The translations under genes and the position numbers were made by a program. From positions 1 to 5,934 of the forward strand of contig JAVQXV010000190.1 of NCBI GenBank assembly GCA_033577755.1: DNA of 5,934 nt, given 5' to 3'. The DNA is from JANWXR01 sp033577755 (GTDB lineage Bacteria > Chloroflexota > Anaerolineae > Anaerolineales > UBA6663). The notes under the pieces were generated by a model. It worked only from the letters and a program-made list of their open reading frames with translations. It ran no database searches and was not told the origin of the DNA. This document shows positions 1 to 5,500 of the stretch, in pieces. Each line of letters starts with the position of its first letter. Position 1 is the first letter of the stretch.

Positions 1-28
1 AGGGAGAAGGGAGAAGGGGGAGTCGGGT
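1..28 (+). repeat. Purine-rich heptamer array with G-quadruplex motif
   Basis: The first 21 bases are three 7-nt units, AGGGAGA, AGGGAGA and AGGGGGA, followed by GTCGGGT. The same stretch has four G-runs, at 2-4, 9-11, 16-20 and 25-27, separated by 4-nt loops (AGAA, AGAA, AGTC). This fits the usual G3+N1-7 pattern for a G-quadruplex on the plus strand. The array may extend left of the window. Whether it folds in vivo is unknown. Confidence 0.7.
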
Positions 29-95
29 AAAATCTTCTTGCCTTCTACTTCACTACTTACTACTTTCTACTCCCTACTTCCTAATTCCTTCTTCC
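2..95 (+). promoter_or_regulatory. Possible long leader hairpin upstream of the PucR gene
   Basis: The purine array (2-20) can pair with the pyrimidine array (77-95) if transcribed. Of 19 positions, 13 are Watson-Crick pairs, four are G-U, and two (13/84 and 14/83) form an internal mismatch. The enclosed loop is 56 nt. The stem ends 14 nt before the start codon at 110, which has no good Shine-Dalgarno sequence. It could affect translation or simply reflect two opposed arrays. There is no U-tract, so an intrinsic terminator is unlikely. Confidence 0.35.
54..95 (+). repeat. Pyrimidine-rich degenerate heptamer array
   Basis: Six consecutive 7-nt units can be read: TACTTAC, TACTTTC, TACTCCC, TACTTCC, TAATTCC, TTCTTCC. 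A looser copy precedes them from about 44. The array ends 14 nt before the ATG of the PucR-family gene. Short tandem heptamers of this style (STRR-like) are known from cyanobacterial and other intergenic DNA. Assignment to a named family is not possible by eye. Confidence 0.75.
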
Positions 96-109
96 TCTTT
101 ACCTTAGGC

Positions 110-1765
110 ATGCTCACTCTGCGTCAGGCCCTTAAGCTCCCCGTCTTCCACAACGCCAAAGTTATTGCCGGCAAACGCGGGCTGGACGCCGCCATCCGCC
201 GCATCCACGTCGTGGACATCCCCAACGCCGAATACCACGTTTACGGCCAGGGCCTATTGCTGTTCACCTCCGGCTACGGCATCAAGGACAACCCGGAAGA
301 GCAGGCGGCCATTGTTCCCAAGTTGGTGGCCAGCGGCGCAGTCGGGATGGTGTTCTCGCTTGGCTGGTCGTTCGCTGAAGTGCCGGAAGTGATGCGCCTG
401 GCCGCCGAGAAAGCCGGCTTCCCTATCATCACCGTCCCGCGCGAGGTCAAGTTCGTCACCCTCATCGAGCGGCTGTATGTTGAGCTGGTTAACGAGCAGT
501 ACGCCGTGCGCGCGCGCGCCGACGAAATCCATCGCCGGTTGACGCAGCTGGTGCTGGAGGGCGGCGGCTTGGGCGCGCTCGCCGAGACCCTGGCCGACAT
601 CCTGCAGCGCTCCGTGCTCTTCGAGAGCCTGACCTTCGACGTGTTGGCTGCGGCGCAGGCCGGCCCGGTGGACGAGAACCGCCGGCGTGCGCTGGACGCG
701 GGCCGCACGCCGCCCGAATTGGTCGAGCGCATGACCGACCGCGGCATCTACGCCGAATTGCACAGCAAGATGCGCCCGGTGCGCCTTCCGGCGATACGCG
801 AGTTGGGCATGACCATGGAGCGCGTGGTCGCGCCCATTGTCGTCGGGCGCGAAGTGTACGGCTACATCTGGATTGTGGCCGGCGACCATCCGCTGACCGA
901 CCTGGACGAACTGGCCATCGAGCACGCCGCCACCGTCGCCGCGCTGGTAATGCTCAAGGAACAGGCCGTGCGCGAGGCGCAAAATACGCTGCGCGGCGAC
1001 TTCTTTGCCCAGCTGCTGCGCGCCGGCGAGCGCGACAGCCTGCTGCTGGAACGTGCGCATATCGTCGGCTATCAATTCGACAAGCCGCATCAGATGCTGT
1101 TTGTGCTATGCAAATCGGCGACGAACGCCGCGCTCTCCCAGCTTGCCGCGCGCCTCGACCGCTGGCTGCGCAGTCAGGGCGTCTGGGCAATGGTGGTGAC
1201 GCGCGAGCGCGGGCTGGCGGTGTTGATTGAAGCAAAGACCGAGGACGTGGGACAGGCGTTGGCAGAAAAGATGGTGGCCGAGTTGAGCAACGCCGCCCAG
1301 CCATTGGTGGTGGGCGTAGGCCGGCTGGCCTCCGCCGACGGCGCGCTGCGCCGCTCCTACGACGAAGCGCGCGAGGCCGCCGACATCGGCGAGCGGCTGG
1401 GCAAGCGCCCCGGCAGTGGGAGCGCGTCGCGCGTGGTCTGCTTTTGGACCCTCGGCCTGCTCGACTGGCTGCATCACCTGCCGCCCGAAGTGCTGGCGGC
1501 CAACCCATACCTCGCCACCATCCAGCAGCTGGCCGAACATGACCGCAAGACCAACGGCGAGCTGGTGCGCACGCTGGACGCCTACCTCGAACATGGCGGG
1601 GCACTGGCCGAGGCCGCCGCGGCGCTCAACGTTCATCGCAATACGCTGCTCTATCGCCTCGGGCGCATCGAAGAGATTATCGGCATGGACCTGAAGGACA
1701 CCAACCAGCGCCTCAACCTACACGTCGCGCTCAAAGCCCACCTACTGCGCCGGGCCGGCACCTGA
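110..1765 (+). CDS. PucR-family transcriptional regulator (PucR / GAF-like / CdaR GGDEF-like / HTH_30)
   Basis: This is a 551-residue cytoplasmic DNA-binding activator of the PucR/CdaR type; relatives control purine, sugar-acid or amino-acid catabolism, but the inducer here cannot be told. Residues about 2-125 match the N-terminal PucR sensor domain, with VVDIPNAEYHVYGQGLLLFT near the front. About 152-288 look GAF-like, ending in APIVVGREVYGYIWIV. About 300-430 form the degenerate GGDEF-like dimer domain, with VGVGRLASADGALRRSYDEA at 401-420. Residues 485-547 are the C-terminal helix-turn-helix, with the core NVHRNTLLYRLGRIEE at 507-522. I chose ATG 110 because MLTLRQALKLPVF is the normal beginning of the family; the in-frame TTG at 38 would add 24 non-conserved residues encoded by repeat DNA. 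No clear Shine-Dalgarno precedes ATG 110. The neighbours do not reveal a catabolic target. Confidence 0.93.
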   Translation: MLTLRQALKLPVFHNAKVIAGKRGLDAAIRRIHVVDIPNAEYHVYGQGLLLFTSGYGIKDNPEEQAAIVPKLVASGAVGMVFSLGWSFAEVPEVMRLAAEKAGFPIITVPREVKFVTLIERLYVELVNEQYAVRARADEIHRRLTQLVLEGGGLGALAETLADILQRSVLFESLTFDVLAAAQAGPVDENRRRALDAGRTPPELVERMTDRGIYAELHSKMRPVRLPAIRELGMTMERVVAPIVVGREVYGYIWIVAGDHPLTDLDELAIEHAATVAALVMLKEQAVREAQNTLRGDFFAQLLRAGERDSLLLERAHIVGYQFDKPHQMLFVLCKSATNAALSQLAARLDRWLRSQGVWAMVVTRERGLAVLIEAKTEDVGQALAEKMVAELSNAAQPLVVGVGRLASADGALRRSYDEAREAADIGERLGKRPGSGSASRVVCFWTLGLLDWLHHLPPEVLAANPYLATIQQLAEHDRKTNGELVRTLDAYLEHGGALAEAAAALNVHRNTLLYRLGRIEEIIGMDLKDTNQRLNLHVALKAHLLRRAGT

Positions 1766-1788
1766 ACGTCGCAGTGCAACGGTATAAT
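1762..1788 (+). promoter_or_regulatory. Candidate promoter (-10 TATAAT)
   Basis: A perfect TATAAT lies at 1783-1788 in an AT-rich patch just after the PucR stop codon. The best -35 candidate, CTGAAC at 1762-1767, is poor and has a short 15-nt spacer. Just downstream, GACTC-AA-GAGTC (1803-1814) is a small dyad that could be an operator. The predicted RNA would carry a leader of about 145 nt before the thioredoxin-like gene. The call rests mainly on the -10 box. Confidence 0.4.
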
Positions 1789-1870
1789 TCCGACTACAAT
1801 CAGACTCAAGAGTCCACTGCAAAAACGAGCCGCAAAGGGCACCAGGAGCGTGGAGTCCGTTATTGATATA

Positions 1871-1918
1871 TCTCTGCGCACTCTGTGTGCTCTGCGGTGA
1901 GTCAATTTTTTACAGAGA
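1871..1918 (+). promoter_or_regulatory. Possible multi-register leader stem masking a purine tract
   Basis: Each CTCTG unit of the nonamer repeat can pair with one CAGAG at 1913-1917. TCTCTG 1871-1876 pairs with CAGAGA 1913-1918. CTCTGTG 1881-1887 pairs with TACAGAG 1911-1917 using one G-U. CTCTG 1890-1894 pairs with 1913-1917. The paired purines (AGAGAG 1914-1919) are the only ribosome-binding-like tract before ATG 1926. The alternative stems are visible, but regulation is conjecture. Confidence 0.25.
1872..1898 (+). repeat. Nonamer tandem repeat CTCTGNGNN x3
   Basis: Three adjacent 9-nt units, CTCTGCGCA, CTCTGTGTG and CTCTGCGGT, are followed by GA. On the other strand this reads as a series of CGCAGAG/CACAGAG units. 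From memory it resembles an intergenic repeat found in many unrelated bacterial genomes, but that needs a search. It sits in the 177-nt gap, 44 nt before the thioredoxin-like start. Confidence 0.7.
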
Positions 1919-1925
1919 GCCTTTC

Positions 1926-1946
1926 ATGGATTTTGTGCGACGATGA
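1926..1946 (+). CDS. Possible six-codon leader ORF coupled to the thioredoxin-like gene
   Basis: ATG at 1926 opens a tiny frame encoding MDFVRR, whose TGA stop (1944-1946) overlaps the ATG at 1943 in an ATGA junction. AGAGAG at 1914-1919 lies 6 nt upstream of ATG 1926, whereas ATG 1943 has no Shine-Dalgarno at normal distance. This arrangement would allow coupled re-initiation. ORFs this short occur often by chance and there is no conservation evidence here. Confidence 0.2.
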   Translation: MDFVRR

Positions 1947-2782
1947 CTCCGAAGAGTGAACACATCCTGGACGTTTCCGAAGCGACGTTTGCCAACGATG
2001 TGCTGGCCTACTCGCACCAGACACCGGTCGTGGTGGACTTCTGGGCGCCGTGGTGCGGGCCATGCCGGATGCTGGGTCCGGTGTTGGAGAAGCTGGCTGC
2101 CGAAGGCGCGGGCGCCTTCCGCCTGGCTAAGGTGAACGTGGATGAAAATCCGCGTCTGGCCGCCGAGTACGGTGTGCGCGGCATCCCGGCGGTCAAGGCG
2201 TTTCGCAACGGGCAGGTCGTTGCCGAGTTCACCGGCGCACTGCCGGAGCCGCGCGTGCGCGACTTCCTGCGCAAGCTGGCGCCGGCGCCTTACGAGAAGG
2301 AGCTAAATGAAGCCGCCGGCCTGCTGGCCGCACGCCACTGGGCCGAAGCGGAGGCGCGCTACCGCTCGGTCCTCGAGAAGCAGCCGCAGAACGGCGCCGC
2401 CGCGCTCGGTCTGGTCAAGACACTGTTGGCGCAGGGTCGCGGTTGCGAAGCGGGCGAAGTGCTGGACGATTTCCCGCGTGCGGACGAAGTGATCGCGGCG
2501 GAGAAGCTGCGCCCGCTGGCGGCATGGCTGTGCGCCATAGAGCCGGCAGACCCACCTCTGGAGGAGTCAGAGTTGGACGCGGCCTATTACCAAGCCGCTC
2601 GGCTGTTTGCGCATGGCCAGTGGGAGGCTGCGCTCGACGGCCTGCTCGACGTGCTGCGCCAAGACAAACGCTATCGCAAGGGCGAGCCGCGCCTGGTGAT
2701 GCTGGGCATCTTTGAACTGCTCGGCGATGACGACCCGCTGACGCGGGCCTATCGCAACGAGCTGGCATCGGTGCTCTTCTGA
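1943..2782 (+). CDS. cnoX: Thioredoxin-TPR co-chaperone, CnoX/YbbN-type
   Basis: The 279-residue cytoplasmic protein has two parts. Residues about 8-110 form a thioredoxin fold with the motif WAPWCGPCRML (redox cysteines C38 and C41) and the cis-proline loop GIP (P82). Residues about 118-279 are helical TPR-like repeats, for example AAGLLAARHWAEAEARYRSV and AARLFAHGQWEAALDGLLDV. Length and architecture match CnoX/YbbN, holdases that protect unfolding proteins and pass them to GroEL/ES or DnaK. E. coli CnoX has SQHC in place of CGPC and lacks thioredoxin activity; here both cysteines remain, so disulfide reduction or exchange is plausible. There is no signal peptide. ATG 1943 is the only usable start: the frame is closed upstream at 1898-1900 with no ATG, GTG or TTG between. 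A plain thioredoxin with a TPR tail is the alternative name. The next gene follows after 83 nt. Confidence 0.88.
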   Translation: MTPKSEHILDVSEATFANDVLAYSHQTPVVVDFWAPWCGPCRMLGPVLEKLAAEGAGAFRLAKVNVDENPRLAAEYGVRGIPAVKAFRNGQVVAEFTGALPEPRVRDFLRKLAPAPYEKELNEAAGLLAARHWAEAEARYRSVLEKQPQNGAAALGLVKTLLAQGRGCEAGEVLDDFPRADEVIAAEKLRPLAAWLCAIEPADPPLEESELDAAYYQAARLFAHGQWEAALDGLLDVLRQDKRYRKGEPRLVMLGIFELLGDDDPLTRAYRNELASVLF

Positions 2783-2831
2783 AGCATTTGCCCCAACCGA
2801 ACCGCTTTCGTTATCTCGGATAAAGTTCAAC

Positions 2832-2859
2832 CATCCGTCATCACTCATCGGCCATCAGC
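2832..2859 (+). repeat. Heptamer tandem repeat CATCNNN x4
   Basis: Four perfectly phased 7-nt units fill this stretch: CATCCGT, CATCACT, CATCGGC and CATCAGC. The array ends 6 nt before the proposed start of the phosphopantetheinyl transferase. The rest of the gap (2783-2831) shows no convincing promoter, terminator or ribosome-binding site. Confidence 0.75.
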
Positions 2860-2865
2860 CTTAAG

Positions 2866-3609
2866 ATTTACTGGCTCGTCCAATCTTCCGCCGACTGCCC
2901 GTTCGAGTCGGACGAGTGGCTGAGCACGACGGAGCGCGAGCGCTACGCGGCCTTCACCGTGCCCAAGCGCCGGCACGACTGGCTGCTCGGACGCTGGACG
3001 GCCAAGCGATTGTTGCAGGCGGCGCTGCGACAGGAGACCGGGCGCAGCGTGCCGCTCTCCGACTGGGTGATCCGCGCGGAGGCCGACGGCGCGCCGGAGG
3101 TGAGCGTGCCGCACCAGCTGCGCAACCTGCCCGGCCTGGACACGCTCACCCTCTCCATCAGCCACTCCGGCAAGTATGCGCTGTGCGCCGCTTCGCTCCG
3201 GCCTGAAAGGTCGCTACTCGGCGCGGACATCGAGCGGGTAGAGCCGCGCGACGAAGCCTTTGTGCGCGACTTCTTCACCGAGGCCGAGCAGGCGCAGGTA
3301 GCTCACGCAAGCGCGCCGCTGCGCCCGCGGCTGGTGACGGCCATCTGGAGCGGCAAGGAAGCGGCGCTCAAGGCGCTGAGGAGGGGGTTGAGGGAGGACA
3401 CGCGCGCGGTAAGTTGCGTGCCGGAGCCGGGCGAGCCGTTCCCGCGCAGCTGGACGCCGTTCCGGCTGGAGTGGCGCGAACGCCCCGCCCTGACGCTGTT
3501 CGGCTGGTGGCGGATGTTGAATGCAGAGTACGTCCTGACGCTCGTCACCGACGAGCCGCACGCACAGATCACTTCGGTGGAGAGCACCCCTATCCCCAAA
3601 TTTTCTTGA
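2866..3609 (+). CDS. 4'-phosphopantetheinyl transferase, Sfp type
   Basis: This enzyme moves the 4'-phosphopantetheine arm of coenzyme A to a serine of acyl, peptidyl or aryl carrier proteins, activating fatty-acid, polyketide or non-ribosomal peptide machinery in the cytoplasm. Numbered from GTG 2959, the signatures are ISHSG (67-71), GADIERVEPRDEAF (88-101, Mg-binding D90 and E92) and WSGKEAALK (130-138, catalytic-region K133, E134, K138). The length, about 247 residues from 2866, suits the Sfp class. The start is uncertain. The only ATG/GTG/TTG near the front is GTG 2959, but the conserved N-terminal segments YWLVQ and LSTTERERYAAF lie upstream in frame, back to the TAA at 2821. I therefore place the beginning at ATT 2866 (IYWLVQ). 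No Shine-Dalgarno is seen. If only normal starts are allowed, the CDS is 2959-3609 with a clipped N-terminus. Its end overlaps the convergent cytochrome gene by 20 bp. The carrier-protein partner is not in the window. Confidence 0.85.
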   Translation: MYWLVQSSADCPFESDEWLSTTERERYAAFTVPKRRHDWLLGRWTAKRLLQAALRQETGRSVPLSDWVIRAEADGAPEVSVPHQLRNLPGLDTLTLSISHSGKYALCAASLRPERSLLGADIERVEPRDEAFVRDFFTEAEQAQVAHASAPLRPRLVTAIWSGKEAALKALRRGLREDTRAVSCVPEPGEPFPRSWTPFRLEWRERPALTLFGWWRMLNAEYVLTLVTDEPHAQITSVESTPIPKFS

Positions 3610-5500
3610 GTTCGTCCTTCAGTCGGGCGCGCTCGCGCTCGTACTCGGCCCGCGGCACTTTGCCGGAGGCGTAATCGTCGTCCAGCTCGGCGATGGCGTC
3701 GAGCAGTTCGTCGCGGCTGCGCGTCGCCTGACCGCCATCCACTGTCCGCCGCTGGCCATCGGCCTGCCGTCTGCCACCGGTGCGCCGTCCGCCGCCGGCC
3801 TGCCGGGCATTCCGCCACCACCACACGCCCACCCCCAGCAACGTCGCGCTCAGCACGACCACGCCCAGCGCGAGGCCGGACGTATCGGCAACGCTAAAGA
3901 GTCTGCCGAGGGTATTGGCGACGCTCGCCATTGTTCCGGAGGAGAGCCGGAACGTCAGCGGCTCGCCGGCGCTCAGCCCTGCGCGCGCATAGCTCTGAAA
4001 GAGCATGCCCTGCACTTCCTGCGCTTCGGTCTTGATGAACTGTGGGCCGGTCAGGGTCACGCTCATGTCGCCGAGGAACACGTTGACACTGTTTACCGGA
4101 TAGGGCAGCGGCTGACTGAAGTCCAGCGCGCCGTTCCACGGGAGTTTGAAGGAATAAAATAACTGCGCCGTGCCCGAACCCGGAAGCACCGGCGCGGTAT
4201 CGGCGAAGCCCGTGTCCGTGCGGAAGAAGGTCACGCCTTCCTCACCCTCACGCACATTCAGGCCATACGCGCCCGGCGGCAGCGTAATCGCCACGGTGCG
4301 CCCATTGGCGGGGGCGAAGGTCTTGTCGCCTGCATTGGTGATAATCAGCCACTGCCCAATCGTTACTTCGCCCGGCGTCTCAAACAGGACGAAGGTGTGC
4401 ACATGCTCAATGCGCAGCGCGCCGGCGTCGTCGGTGCGTTCGTACACCGTCAACTGCGCCTCGTTGCCATCCAGGGACGTTACAGGCGAGTAATAGGTGA
4501 TGCCATCATAATTCGTTGCAACGACGAATTCGCGACCTTCTGCTACCGGCACATTGGTGAAGGTGAATGCGCCCGTCGCGTCGGCGGTGACCGTGAACGC
4601 CGCCACCATGCCAAGGCCGGACTCAAAGCCGATCAGGTTGACGCTCAGGTTGGGCGGCGTCGCCGCGCCCGCCGTACCGTTGCGGATCACGCCGGCCAGC
4701 GTTCGAGTCTGCGCCGGCCCTTCGGTATTCAGCGCAGTGTCCGGCGCGGCGTAGTCGTAGGCCAGCGTCCGCACGTAATCCACCACCGCTTCGCGGTCGG
4801 CTTCTGTGAGGGCGCTGTCGAGAGCGTGCTCAGGGATGGGGCTGCCGGCGCTGATTGCAGCCAGCAGATCGGCGGGCGTCCGGCCGGCGAAGTAGCCGGG
4901 TGCGGAGAGGTCGGTCAATGCGCCTTGCGCCTGCGGGCCGTCGCCCCGCCCTGCCTGGCCGTGGCAGGCGGCGCAGTTCGCCGCATACACCGCCCGCCCT
5001 CGTTCCATCTGCTCCGGCGGGACGGCAAGCGTGATGATGTAGGCCACCACGTTCCAGCGGTCGGTGTCGCTCAGGCTCTGGTTGAACGGTGGCATGAAGC
5101 GCTCCAGCCGCCCGTTGGTCACCACGTCGAACCACTCCTGCGGCGTGGCCTCCCTCCCGAGGTTCGGGTCCGCAAATCTGGGCATGGGGATGTTGCCGGG
5201 GATTTGCGCTGCGCGCACGCCGTCGCCCTGCCCTGTGGGGCCATGGCAGTCGGCGCACTTCTCGGCGTAGATGCGCGCGCCGGCGGCGGCGGAGGGCCTA
5301 AAGTCCAATTCGCGGGAGACAGGGAGGACGCCCGAACCGGGAGTGGCCGGTGGGTTGGCGGCGATGGTGGCGGGGATGGGCGTGGCGGAGATCGGGCGAA
5401 ACGGGCGCGCGCCGGGCGGCGGCGTGATGTCTCCGGCGAGCGAGCAGGCGGCGAGGGCCATCCCCAGCAGGATGGCGAGGGCCGGGAGGCGCGGACTCAT
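3590..5500 (-). CDS. Di-haem cytochrome c lipoprotein with beta-rich domains, TM helix and CcmI-like cytoplasmic tail
   Basis: This 636-residue envelope protein probably transfers electrons. Residues 1-19 are a lipoprotein signal with lipobox ALAAC (C19 lipidated). A Pro-rich linker leads to two class I cytochrome c domains: about 70-160 with CADCH (82-86) and likely distal ligand M136 in RFMPPF, and about 164-248 with CAACH (176-180). The second domain has no methionine at the matching place; H225 in PIPEHALD is a possible substitute. Residues about 265-345 resemble a carboxypeptidase-regulatory-like beta-sandwich; 350-525 is a further beta-rich region I cannot name. A transmembrane helix (about 541-562, ending WWW) leads to an Arg/Gly linker (563-596) and a charged helical tail (597-636) resembling SHOCT/CcmI segments. 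Topology is outside, membrane, inside, fitting positive-inside. ATG 5500 overlaps the upstream stop (ATGA) and has GGAG 7 nt before it. The redox partner is unknown. Confidence 0.88.
   Translation of the reverse strand: MSPRLPALAILLGMALAACSLAGDITPPPGARPFRPISATPIPATIAANPPATPGSGVLPVSRELDFRPSAAAGARIYAEKCADCHGPTGQGDGVRAAQIPGNIPMPRFADPNLGREATPQEWFDVVTNGRLERFMPPFNQSLSDTDRWNVVAYIITLAVPPEQMERGRAVYAANCAACHGQAGRGDGPQAQGALTDLSAPGYFAGRTPADLLAAISAGSPIPEHALDSALTEADREAVVDYVRTLAYDYAAPDTALNTEGPAQTRTLAGVIRNGTAGAATPPNLSVNLIGFESGLGMVAAFTVTADATGAFTFTNVPVAEGREFVVATNYDGITYYSPVTSLDGNEAQLTVYERTDDAGALRIEHVHTFVLFETPGEVTIGQWLIITNAGDKTFAPANGRTVAITLPPGAYGLNVREGEEGVTFFRTDTGFADTAPVLPGSGTAQLFYSFKLPWNGALDFSQPLPYPVNSVNVFLGDMSVTLTGPQFIKTEAQEVQGMLFQSYARAGLSAGEPLTFRLSSGTMASVANTLGRLFSVADTSGLALGVVVLSATLLGVGVWWWRNARQAGGGRRTGGRRQADGQRRTVDGGQATRSRDELLDAIAELDDDYASGKVPRAEYERERARLKDELKKIWG
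3731..3805 (-). repeat. Degenerate 7-nt repeat inside the cytochrome gene linker
   Basis: On the plus strand GCC recurs at 7-nt spacing (3734, 3748, 3755, 3762; then 3766, 3773; then 3784, 3791, 3798), with two phase jumps. In the protein this makes an Arg/Gly-rich stretch with two neighbouring seven-residue units, RRQADGQ (577-583) and RRTVDGG (584-590), as expected where a 7-nt period is read in triplets. The composition is unlike the domains on either side. The high GC content makes chance GCC spacing a real alternative. Confidence 0.45.

Noticed and set aside
38..109. TTG 38 as start of the PucR protein
   Set aside because: The extra 24 residues are Ser/Leu/Phe-rich and encoded by the pyrimidine repeat array; the family begins at MLTLRQAL.
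507..520. GCGCGCGC run in the PucR gene
   Set aside because: Accounted for by Arg/Ala codons in a GC-rich genome and lies inside a conserved reading frame.
254..1090. Open frame of 278 codons on the minus strand, opposite the PucR gene
   Set aside because: Low-complexity His/Gln/Arg/Ala-rich translation lying fully antisense to recognisable PucR domains.
1771..1820. Six-base inverted repeat GCAGTG / CACTGC around the TATAAT box
   Set aside because: Arms are only 6 bp with no extension, and are expected by chance in this length; not called as an operator.
2788..2824. Possible promoter TTGCCC with TTATCT or GATAAA before the transferase
   Set aside because: The -10 candidates match poorly and spacing does not fit both elements.
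2832..2859. CATCNNN array considered as a CRISPR or attachment site
   Set aside because: Four units of 7 nt with no spacers, no integrase and no flanking tRNA; it is a simple tandem repeat.
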